The translations under genes were made by a program, and so were the position numbers. Shown here piece after piece: positions 1 to 5,350 of a stretch of DNA of 5,848 bases. The DNA is from Dehalococcoidia bacterium. GTDB taxonomy: Bacteria; Chloroflexota; Dehalococcoidia; Lucifugimonadales; JAGWBF01. The notes under the pieces were generated by a model. The model was not told the DNA's origin, made no database searches, and saw nothing but the letters and a program-made list of their open reading frames with translations. How positions within the stretch are numbered: position 1 is the first letter of the stretch; every line of letters begins with the position of its first letter. The stretch is from the NCBI GenBank assembly GCA_021296015.1, contig JAGWBG010000109.1:1-5848 (forward strand). The letters are read 5' to 3'.

Positions 1-1
1 T

Positions 2-148
2 TTGAAATGCGCTGTCCCTGCCTTTTCTGATAAAGCAGAGGGTTTGGGGGCAAAGATAATTATGCCGCCCACTCAGGTTACGGAAGATGTCACCATAGCT
101 CTCTTTTGCGACCTTGATGGCAACGCTGTAGGTCTGCTCAAGGGATAG
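2..148 (+). CDS. VOC (glyoxalase/bleomycin-resistance fold) protein, C-terminal fragment
   Basis: The reading frame is open from base 2 to a TAG at 146-148 and gives the last 48 residues of a protein whose start lies left of the window. The fragment reads ..AEGLGAKIIMPPTQ.. then ..ALFCDLDGNAVGLLKG. This is the usual end of a VOC-superfamily domain: a helix ending in LGAK, a strand followed by PP, then the F-x-D-x-(D/E)-G-N-x-x-G-L strand pair that closes the metal-binding beta-barrel. Family members include glyoxalases, dioxygenases and resistance proteins. With only half a domain visible, no substrate or metal can be assigned. It is encoded on the same strand as the downstream leucine dehydrogenase, 137 bases away, but a terminator-like hairpin lies between them, so co-transcription is doubtful. 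The family assignment is fairly secure; the function is unknown. Confidence 0.75.
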   Translation: MKCAVPAFSDKAEGLGAKIIMPPTQVTEDVTIALFCDLDGNAVGLLKG

Positions 149-160
149 AGCCAGTTGCGC

Positions 161-189
161 TTTCAGTAATGGCCTCCGTGGGGTATAAT
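161..189 (+). promoter_or_regulatory. Candidate promoter for the leucine dehydrogenase gene
   Basis: A perfect TATAAT lies at 184-189. The hexamer 17 bases upstream (161-166, TTTCAG) is a poor -35 match, and there is no properly placed TGn extension. Transcription would start near 196 and give a leader of about 90 bases before the ATG at 286. This leader includes two GTCAC direct repeats ten bases apart (214-218 and 224-228) and the hairpin at 229-258. The weak -35 suggests either an activator-dependent promoter or a chance match. Confidence 0.35.
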
Positions 190-228
190 GTAGTTAATGA
201 ATAGGATATTCCTGTCACCGATGGTCAC

Positions 229-260
229 AACCCCGCCCGTGAGATAAAGGGCGGGGTTTT
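229..260 (+). terminator. Intrinsic terminator-like hairpin ahead of the leucine dehydrogenase gene
   Basis: A perfect 10-bp stem pairs AACCCCGCCC (229-238) with GGGCGGGGTT (249-258) around a 10-base loop, and the T run continues to 260. This is the form of a Rho-independent terminator. It could end the upstream VOC transcript, whose stop is at 148. However, it lies only 25 bases before the next ATG and downstream of the only good -10 box, so it could also act as an attenuator for leucine dehydrogenase. No clear competing antiterminator is visible. Confidence 0.6.
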
Positions 261-285
261 ACTTTGTGAAAAGGGGAGCAATCCG

Positions 286-1359
286 ATGGACATTTTCAAA
301 TACATGGAAGAGCATGGTCACGAGCAGATTGTGATGTGCTCGGAGCCTTCGGTTGGCCTCAGGGCTTTCATCGCGATTCATGACACCACCTTGGGTCCGG
401 CTGTGGGAGGAGTCCGAATATGGCCCTATGAGACCGAGGAAGATGCCATCCTGGATGTGCTCCGCCTCTCCCGTGCCATGACCTACAAATCGGCGGCGGC
501 GCATATACCCTTTGGTGGAGGCAAGGCCGTCATCATGGCGGACTCTCGAAAGGACAAGACGGAGGCGATGCTACGCACCTATGCCAGGTACGTTGACACA
601 CTTGGAGGACGCTATATCACCACCACTGACGTGGGTTCCTCCACAATGGATCTGGAATATATAGCATTGGAGACTAAACACGTGACCGGAATGCCCATAT
701 CTATGGGTGGCAGTGGCGACACCTCCACGCTCACCGGTCTGGGAGTCTACATGGGGATGAAAGCCTGTGCGAAGGCCGTGTGGGGCTCCGATTCCCTTTC
801 GGATAGGACCGTCGCCATGCAGGGCTTTGGCAAGGTCGCCTATCGTACCGCCAAGCATCTGCTGAAGGAAGGGGCCAACCTGTTGGTTAGCGACATATAC
901 ACAGGGGCTCTGGAAACGGCCAAGGAGATGGGCGCTACGGTGGTGGAGCCTGATGGGATTTACGACGTGACTTGCGACATTTTCTCCCCCTGTGCCCTTG
1001 GGGGAACCCTCAACGATAGGACTATCCCGCGTCTCCGATGCAGTGTTGTGGCCGGCGGTGCCAACAACCAGCTTCTTACTGATGAAGACGGGGCGGAGCT
1101 TCATCGTAGAGGTATCCTGTACGCCCCGGATTACATCATCAATGCCGGCGGAATTATCAACGTATCCTGCGAGCTGGGGGACGTCGCTTACAGTGTCGAG
1201 CGTGCGACGGAGATGACAGAGCGAATCTATGAGGCCATGGAGCGGACGCTGCACGTCTCTTCCAGAGACGAGATACCCACCGCCCAGGCCGCCGACAGAA
1301 TGGCGGAAGAGCGTATAAGCTCCGTTAGACAACTCCGGGGGATATACCGCTCCCGCTGA
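286..1359 (+). CDS. ldh: Leucine dehydrogenase (Glu/Leu/Phe/Val dehydrogenase family)
   Basis: This 357-residue cytoplasmic enzyme probably performs NAD-dependent oxidative deamination of leucine or other branched-chain amino acids to the 2-oxo acid and ammonia, reversibly. The N-terminal half is the catalytic domain. It has the strongly LeuDH-like IAIHDTTLGPA at 29-39, the substrate and catalytic lysines K68 and K80 (the latter in FGGGK), and D115 in DVG, all at the same numbering as Bacillus enzymes. The NAD-binding Rossmann domain has GFGKVA at 180-185 and the ribose-binding D203 in VSD. The later conserved blocks CDIFSPCALGG, GGANNQL, YAPDYIINAGG and AADRMAEERI are all present. Length is typical of LeuDH. 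A ribosome binding site, AAGGGGAG (271-278), sits 7 bases before the ATG. Two pocket positions differ from Bacillus LeuDH (V40 for Leu, T113 for Ala), so valine or phenylalanine preference is possible. The family call is very secure; exact specificity is inferred. Confidence 0.9.
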   Translation: MDIFKYMEEHGHEQIVMCSEPSVGLRAFIAIHDTTLGPAVGGVRIWPYETEEDAILDVLRLSRAMTYKSAAAHIPFGGGKAVIMADSRKDKTEAMLRTYARYVDTLGGRYITTTDVGSSTMDLEYIALETKHVTGMPISMGGSGDTSTLTGLGVYMGMKACAKAVWGSDSLSDRTVAMQGFGKVAYRTAKHLLKEGANLLVSDIYTGALETAKEMGATVVEPDGIYDVTCDIFSPCALGGTLNDRTIPRLRCSVVAGGANNQLLTDEDGAELHRRGILYAPDYIINAGGIINVSCELGDVAYSVERATEMTERIYEAMERTLHVSSRDEIPTAQAADRMAEERISSVRQLRGIYRSR

Positions 1360-1383
1360 GCATCCGACCCTGACTGGTCTTAA

Positions 1384-1596
1384 TTAGAAGGCCGTCGTAG
1401 GTGCGTCGAACTCCGGCTGCTGGTTGCGATGGTCGCCGTTGCAGAAGGGTTTGGTCGCCGACCTGCCGCATCGGCACAGGACTGCTCTATCGCCCCCCGG
1501 GACGGTAAAGGCGTTTCCGTCCTGGTCTACCAGTTCAACGGGGCCTTCAATGATGTATGGACCGTTGAGCCGAACTGTTATCTTAACGTCAGCCAT
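1384..1596 (-). CDS. CDGSH-type iron-sulfur domain protein, CNGDH variant
   Basis: This is a 70-residue soluble protein, the usual size of the small bacterial single-domain CDGSH family. The N-terminal beta region (MADVKITVRLNGPY..EGPVELVD) is typical of these proteins. The cluster-binding motif is C41-x-C43, C52 and H56 in the order C-x-C-x2-S-x3-P-x-C-x-G-x-H, the 3Cys-1His set that holds a [2Fe-2S] cluster. The usual CDG(S/T)H reads CNGDH here: both ligands are kept, but the neighbouring Asp is Asn and the Ser/Thr is Asp. No membrane anchor is present, unlike mitoNEET. Roles in redox or cluster transfer are inferred from the family; no partner is evident. AGGAGG lies at 1601-1606, 4 bases from the ATG. 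The gene converges on leucine dehydrogenase with 24 bases between the stops. Confidence 0.88.
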   Translation of the reverse strand: MADVKITVRLNGPYIIEGPVELVDQDGNAFTVPGGDRAVLCRCGRSATKPFCNGDHRNQQPEFDAPTTAF

Positions 1597-1617
1597 GGGA
1601 CCTCCTGACTTTGATGA

Positions 1618-1645
1618 GATATAAATGGGGTCTTTATTTAGTCAA
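1618..1645 (-). promoter_or_regulatory. Candidate sigma-70-type promoter for the CDGSH gene
   Basis: On the minus strand, TTGACT (1640-1645, five of six consensus bases) and TATATC (1618-1623, four of six) are separated by 16 bases. The start would fall near 1611, just upstream of the AGGAGG at 1601-1606, giving a very short leader. The position and AT-rich context support it. Confidence 0.5.
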
Positions 1646-1743
1646 CTGCTTCGACTATTCTTGCACCATCAGCTAGGCATGTCAACCACAACCCAAGGCG
1701 ATCCTCCGGTCCTTCTGTTGCCACCCCGAGTGCAGCGAGAGGC

Positions 1744-2115
1744 CTAGCGGTATCCCATCCTATCCAAGTCTTCCTCATCCATCCCCATATAGTGGCCCAC
1801 CTCGTGAAGCAGTGTAACCCTTACCTCCCTGACTAGGTCCTCACGGGACGAACAAGCGGACTCTATGGGACCCTGAAATAGGGTTATCGTATCCGGTAGC
1901 AGTGGTAGACCACCTTCCCTTTCAGGCAGCGGCACCCCTGTATAAAGGCCCAGAAGGTCGTAGCGGCTTTCCACACCCGCCGTTTCCAGAACGTCATCGC
2001 TGGGCCATTCCTCCACCAGGATAGCAACGTTTTCCATGGCGTTCATAATCGGGGACGGTAGCTCCTGGACTGCCTGGAGAACGAGGCCCTGGAACTCCTT
2101 CTGAGTTAGACGCAT
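1744..2115 (-). CDS. Small metallopeptidase-family protein (DUF1025-like, HExxH)
   Basis: This 123-residue protein resembles the minimal zincin family (PF06262, formerly DUF1025). It starts with a helix-rich segment and has P-x-x-(I/M)-x-x-A-(M/L)-x-N-V at about 20-30 and a LLGLYTGVPLPER stretch at about 54-66, both typical of the family. Near the C-terminus is HEVGH (104-108): two zinc-binding histidines and the catalytic Glu105, followed by G111. D113 and E114 are candidates for the third ligand. No signal peptide or membrane segment is seen, so it should be cytoplasmic. Natural substrates of the family are, to my knowledge, not established. Its ATG overlaps the nfo stop by one base (TGATG), and GGAGAGGG lies just upstream within the nfo 3' end, so translation is probably coupled to endonuclease IV. 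The family call is secure; the role is unknown. Confidence 0.82.
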   Translation of the reverse strand: MRLTQKEFQGLVLQAVQELPSPIMNAMENVAILVEEWPSDDVLETAGVESRYDLLGLYTGVPLPEREGGLPLLPDTITLFQGPIESACSSREDLVREVRVTLLHEVGHYMGMDEEDLDRMGYR

Positions 2116-2981
2116 CAGCCCTCTCCGGATACCCGGGCCCGGATACCCTTCAGAATCTCCAGGTTCTCTTTGTCAGGTCCCTTGTTATCGAAACCGGGGA
2201 CCTCTAGGAAAAATGGCACATCCCTGAAGGCGGGATTGCTCAATATGTTCTCGAAGCCCTGGAGTCCGATATACCCTTCGCCGATATTCTCATGACGGTC
2301 CACACCCGCACCAAGGGCGTACTTGGAGTCGTTAACGTGGACAGCCGCCAGCCTGTCAAGCCCTATGCACTCGTCAAACTCCGCCAGCATAGCCTCCAGG
2401 CCATCCCTGGTGGCGATGTCGTACCCTGCTGCGTAGCTGTGCTGGGTATCCAGGCAAATCTTGAGCCGGTCCCTATAGGCTGTGTCCACCGCCGATATAA
2501 TTCCACCCAACTCCTGGAACCTGGCCCCGATGTGCTGTCCCATCCCTGCCGTATTCTCCAGGGTGAGCCAGGGGGTCCCCGGTGAGTTGTCAAGTACCTG
2601 CTCTATGCTGGAAACCGTCTGCTTGAGAATCCCCTCGTAGCCGGCCCCCTTGTGGCTTCCGGGGGGAAAGATTACTCCGCCCGCCTCCACTTCCGACGCC
2701 AGCTTCATGTAGTTGATTAGAGAATCAATGCCCTTCTCAAGATTGGCAGGATTGGACGTGCCAAGGTTAATGAGGTATATGGCATGAAAGTATACAGGGC
2801 CGATGCCGGACGCCTTTGCTTTTTCCTTGAAAGCGGCGGTCTGAGCCTCGGGAATGGGCTTGTATGCCCAACTCTGTGGGGATGAGCCGAATATCTGTAT
2901 AGCCTCGCATCCTATATCTGCGCCACGCTCTATGGCTTTGTCCAGGCCGCCGGAGGTTGATACGTGCGCGCCCAGCTTCAT
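2115..2981 (-). CDS. nfo: Endonuclease IV (deoxyribonuclease IV), AP endonuclease
   Basis: This 288-residue TIM-barrel enzyme cuts DNA 5' of abasic sites in base excision repair, and family members use a trinuclear zinc centre. Most of the metal ligands known from the E. coli enzyme can be located: H66 (E. coli H69), E142 in LENTAG (E145), D178 and H181 in CLDTQH (D179, H182), H215 in HVND (H216), D228 and H230 in VDRH (D229, H231) and E260 in FLE (E261). The ligand expected in the FHPGSH block (E. coli H109) is P106 here, giving FPPGSH, encoded by CCC at 2664-2666. The N-terminal MKLGAHVSTSGGL and the GEGxIG block are typical, and the length matches the family. An AGGGG site at 2989-2993 precedes the ATG. 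The gene is first in a minus-strand operon with the metallopeptidase. Identity is secure; full activity is uncertain because of the substitution. Confidence 0.92.
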   Translation of the reverse strand: MKLGAHVSTSGGLDKAIERGADIGCEAIQIFGSSPQSWAYKPIPEAQTAAFKEKAKASGIGPVYFHAIYLINLGTSNPANLEKGIDSLINYMKLASEVEAGGVIFPPGSHKGAGYEGILKQTVSSIEQVLDNSPGTPWLTLENTAGMGQHIGARFQELGGIISAVDTAYRDRLKICLDTQHSYAAGYDIATRDGLEAMLAEFDECIGLDRLAAVHVNDSKYALGAGVDRHENIGEGYIGLQGFENILSNPAFRDVPFFLEVPGFDNKGPDKENLEILKGIRARVSGEG

Positions 2982-3046
2982 GGATTCACCCCTTTATGAA
3001 AGTCGCCTTTTCAGGCCGGAGACCCCCGTGATGGAGCCATGAGGGA

Positions 3047-3077
3047 ATTATAAGTTCTGTATGGCTTGTAGTTGCAA
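3047..3077 (-). promoter_or_regulatory. Candidate promoter for nfo and the metallopeptidase gene
   Basis: On the minus strand a perfect TATAAT occupies 3047-3052. The best upstream hexamer is TTGCAA at 3072-3077 (four of six consensus bases), 19 bases away, which is longer than ideal. Transcription would start near 3040, giving a leader of about 58 bases before the nfo ATG. TTGCAA is its own reverse complement and lies between this -10 box and the divergent one at 3089-3094. Confidence 0.4.
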
Positions 3078-3094
3078 GGGGTGGAAACTATAAT
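3066..3094 (+). promoter_or_regulatory. Candidate divergent promoter towards the luciferase-like gene
   Basis: A perfect TATAAT at 3089-3094 has TTGTAG at 3066-3071 exactly 17 bases upstream (three of six consensus bases). It reads rightwards and faces away from the nfo promoter. If used for the oxidoreductase, the leader would be about 255 bases and would contain the whole palindromic repeat at 3125-3261. A promoter closer to the gene is not obvious. Confidence 0.35.
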
Positions 3095-3124
3095 TTACCT
3101 CCGTAGTGACAGGCCACAGTCCTT

Positions 3125-3261
3125 TAGTTGTCATTCTGAAGCGCCCCTGGGCTACACTCAGGATAAACTCGCGCCGAAGAATCCAAAAGCATTGACCGGA
3201 GAATCGGACTTGACTTGCAGGATGGATTTTAGACCCTTCACTCCGTTCAGGGTGACAGTTA
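3125..3261. repeat. Palindromic repeat of about 137 bp (REP/MITE-like)
   Basis: The ends are imperfect inverted repeats. Bases 3125-3140 (TAGTTGTCATTCTGAA) can pair along their whole length with 3246-3261 (TTCAGGGTGACAGTTA) if four G-U pairs are allowed. Inside are two smaller hairpins: CCTG/CAGG at 3146-3162 and ACCCT/AGGGT at 3233-3253. The end sequence and the internal GAAGAATCC resemble the short GTCATTCTG...GAATC palindromic repeats found dispersed in many bacterial genomes. No coding potential or transposase is present, so any movement would depend on an enzyme encoded elsewhere. It fills most of the 376-base gap between nfo and the next gene. Copy number cannot be judged from one window. 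Confidence 0.55.
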
Positions 3262-3298
3262 GAAGCCCCAGTGTTGACAGACAGCCTGGGTGGTAGAA

Positions 3299-3318
3299 CA
3301 CACGCCAGACTGGGTGTG
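3299..3318 (+). other. Short leader hairpin before the luciferase-like gene
   Basis: CACAC-g-CCA (3299-3307) pairs with TGG-GTGTG (3311-3318), making eight base pairs with one bulged G and a three-base GAC loop. It ends 27 bases before the GGAGGT ribosome binding site and has no following T run, so it is not a terminator. It may be a leader structure or chance. Confidence 0.25.
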
Positions 3319-3357
3319 GTCGGCTATTGGTAGTTTATCATGTTTGGAGGTGCAAGA

Positions 3358-4332
3358 ATGAGGGAGAAGAGAATCGGCGGGATGGTAGGAGGCCCCCCCG
3401 CATCCACGTACAACGCCTCATACCTCCTTGGCGAAATAGAGAGGATGGAGGATATGGGGATTCCTGCTGCGTGGCTTGTTACCAGCGAAGCCGGTCTGGA
3501 TGCTATCACTCTCTTCGCCGGCGCTGCGGTGCGCACTGAACGTACTCTGCTCGGTACGTGCATTGTGCCAACGTTTCCTCGTCATCCTGTTGTTATGGCT
3601 CAGCAAGTCCAGGTGATAGGCCAACTCGCCCCGGGGCGCTTCCGCTTGGGGATAGGCCCCGCTAACCGAGACAGCACGGAGAGGCCCTTTGGCCTGAAGT
3701 TCCATGCTCCCCTTGGGCACTTGAGCGAGTATATACATATCCTGAAGTCGTTATTGCAAGGTGGGTCGGTGGACTTTGACGGCCGCTACTATAGTGCCCA
3801 CGCGCGAATTGAGTCTCCTGTGGACATACCTGTCATGGCCTCGGCCCTTCAGGCCGGGTCCTTTGAGTTGTGTGGTGCAGAGGCGGACGGGGCGATTGGT
3901 TGGGTATGCCCCACTTCCTACGTTAGAGACGTGGCGTTGCCTGCTATGGAGAGGGGAGCTGAGAGGGCCAACCGCCCCGTTCCGCCGTTGGTACAGGGAA
4001 TGCCTATATGCGTCCACGACGACCTCGAAGAGGTGCGAACAGCCGTAAGGGAGGAAAGGGGATTCGCCCATCCACGGCGACCATACTACCAGCGTATGTT
4101 CATGGCGGCGGGATACCCCGAGGCGAGCAACGGGAAGTGGAGCGACGGCATGATGGATGCCAGTATGATATTCGGCAATGAATCTCAGGTGGCAGAGAAA
4201 TTGGAGGAGGTGTTCTCCATTGGGGTATCGGAGATACTACTACACGTTTTCTCTGCCGGAAGCGACCGGGAGGCTTCAATGGAGCGCACTTTGCGGCTCT
4301 TGGCCGATGTATCGCGGCGCTTTGAGGACTGA
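3358..4332 (+). CDS. Luciferase-like (LLM class) flavin- or F420-dependent oxidoreductase
   Basis: This 324-residue protein belongs to the bacterial luciferase-like monooxygenase superfamily, a TIM-barrel fold that binds FMN or coenzyme F420. Diagnostic blocks are RTERTLLGTCIV (59-70) followed by a proline/histidine-rich loop, APGRFRLGIG (91-100), FDGRYY (140-145), the IPVMASALQ strand and GAEADGAIGW (157-182), and a C-terminal IFGNESQVAEKL...GVSEILL segment (271-294) common to F420-type members. No signal peptide is seen. I prefer the ATG at 3358 because GGAGGT (3346-3351) sits 6 bases before it. The in-frame ATG at 3340 lies upstream of that site, has no ribosome binding site of its own, and would add only six residues (MFGGAR). 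The gene stands alone between two palindromic repeats, so context gives no substrate. Superfamily is secure; cofactor and reaction are inferred or unknown. Confidence 0.87.
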   Translation: MREKRIGGMVGGPPASTYNASYLLGEIERMEDMGIPAAWLVTSEAGLDAITLFAGAAVRTERTLLGTCIVPTFPRHPVVMAQQVQVIGQLAPGRFRLGIGPANRDSTERPFGLKFHAPLGHLSEYIHILKSLLQGGSVDFDGRYYSAHARIESPVDIPVMASALQAGSFELCGAEADGAIGWVCPTSYVRDVALPAMERGAERANRPVPPLVQGMPICVHDDLEEVRTAVREERGFAHPRRPYYQRMFMAAGYPEASNGKWSDGMMDASMIFGNESQVAEKLEEVFSIGVSEILLHVFSAGSDREASMERTLRLLADVSRRFED

Positions 4333-4353
4333 TGCCCCCAATCCGTTTCCCTT

Positions 4354-4380
4354 CGTCATTCTGGCGTAGGCCAGAATCTA
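4354..4380. repeat. Short palindromic repeat / possible bidirectional terminator
   Basis: ATTCTGGC (4358-4365) and GCCAGAAT (4370-4377) form a perfect 8-bp stem with a GTAG loop. The whole unit reads CGTCATTCTGGCGTAGGCCAGAATCTA, the pattern of a common dispersed REP-like palindrome. It lies in the 65-base gap between the convergent oxidoreductase and secF genes, where it could help end transcripts from either side. There is no strong T run. Its GTCATTCTG start is identical to bases 3130-3138 of the larger repeat. Confidence 0.6.
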
Positions 4381-4397
4381 TTGCCAATCCCGACGGG

Positions 4398-5348
4398 CTA
4401 GGTGCTTCTGGCAGGTACGAGCCTCAAAAATCGCAGTGCCTTCCTTATCTCGCCCCGGTCCCATACTACCAGGAACTGGCTGGCTATACAGACGGAGCTA
4501 TACGTCCCTATCACTACTCCTACGGCAAGCACTAACAGGAAGTCCCGGATGGTGGGGCCGCCAATGAGGAGCAAGGCCAGAAGTACGAAGAGGGTTGTAA
4601 AGCTGGTGTTAAGGGAGCGGCCTATAGATTCCATGATGCTGGTATTTACTATACCAGGCAGGGGGCGGTCCACGTTGCGGGCTACGTTCTCCCTGATACG
4701 GTCGAACACAACGATGGTGTCGTTCACGCTGTAGCCCAGCACGGTGAGCGTCCCTACGATGAACATGGAGTTGACCTCGACATTTATCACTTTCCCGAGA
4801 ATGGAAAAGATGCCAATAATCAGCAGCATATCGTGAATGAGGGCAACGATGGCCGCAATCCCGTAGCGGAAGGGGTTGGGCACCCCTCGAAAGGCCCACG
4901 TAACGTAGGCAAGGATGCCTATGGCCGCCACTATGACCGCTATGATGGCAGTTCGTACAGTCTCACTGGCCACTATGGGAGATACCGTATCGAATTCCTT
5001 GAACTCAATCTCCGCCACGTTGTCATTCAACGCCTCTTCGATAAGCGTTTGTTCCGACGTCACCGTGCCATCTTCTCTGAGTACCTCTTCCTCCAGAATC
5101 CCGGTCCGTACGAACACTGACCGGCTGCCCGTCTTCTGGATAAGCGCTTCCTGATGGCCCAAGCGGGTTAGCTCACTTCTGACGTCGTCCTCACTGACCG
5201 ATTCGGCGAAGGTTACGTCGAGTATGGCTCCGCTGGTGAAATCTATGCCGGGTTTCAAAGCTGGGGGTATTATCAGGGAGATTACCCCTGGAAGTATTAT
5301 CAGTGCGGAAAACAGGAAGAACCAGGCCCGTTTGCTCACTATATCCAA
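4398..5348 (-). CDS. secF: Protein translocase subunit SecF
   Basis: This 316-residue inner-membrane protein partners SecD and uses the proton-motive force to help SecYEG-driven export. Visible features are a first membrane helix (about 7-28), GIDFTSG at 34-40 (the family's GIDFTGG with one Gly changed to Ser), and an extracytoplasmic domain (about 41-130). Five more membrane helices follow between about 133 and 295. The hallmark GYSVNDTIVVFDRIREN is at 205-221, with conserved D210, D216 and R217. The start is TTG at 5346-5348: an in-frame TGA lies two codons upstream, and GGAG in the secD 3' end is 9 bases before the TTG. A GTG three codons later is too far from that site. The secD stop is only two bases away, so the pair is an operon with likely coupled translation. 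The call is very secure. Confidence 0.95.
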   Translation of the reverse strand: MDIVSKRAWFFLFSALIILPGVISLIIPPALKPGIDFTSGAILDVTFAESVSEDDVRSELTRLGHQEALIQKTGSRSVFVRTGILEEEVLREDGTVTSEQTLIEEALNDNVAEIEFKEFDTVSPIVASETVRTAIIAVIVAAIGILAYVTWAFRGVPNPFRYGIAAIVALIHDMLLIIGIFSILGKVINVEVNSMFIVGTLTVLGYSVNDTIVVFDRIRENVARNVDRPLPGIVNTSIMESIGRSLNTSFTTLFVLLALLLIGGPTIRDFLLVLAVGVVIGTYSSVCIASQFLVVWDRGEIRKALRFLRLVPARST

Positions 5349-5350
5349 CT

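Noticed and set aside
571..1332. A 253-codon open frame on the minus strand inside leucine dehydrogenase
   Set aside because: It is fully antisense to a clearly conserved enzyme, has no recognisable domain, and its composition follows the third-position GC bias of the real gene.
1646..1743. Gap between the metallopeptidase stop and the CDGSH promoter, searched for a terminator or small RNA
   Set aside because: Only weak partial stems were seen, with no T run and no convincing reading frame.
3005..3016. GCCT-GAAA-AGGC hairpin (minus-strand RNA) in the nfo leader
   Set aside because: The stem is only 4 bp, although the loop is a GNRA tetraloop, and it does not cover the ribosome binding site. 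It is too small to call a regulatory element.
3274..3279. Perfect TTGACA upstream of the luciferase-like gene
   Set aside because: No acceptable -10 hexamer lies 16-18 bases downstream; the best is TAGAAC after only 14 bases.
4332..4535. A 67-codon plus-strand open frame across the oxidoreductase/secF junction
   Set aside because: It runs through the palindromic repeat and antisense to secF, with no ribosome binding site or recognisable domain.
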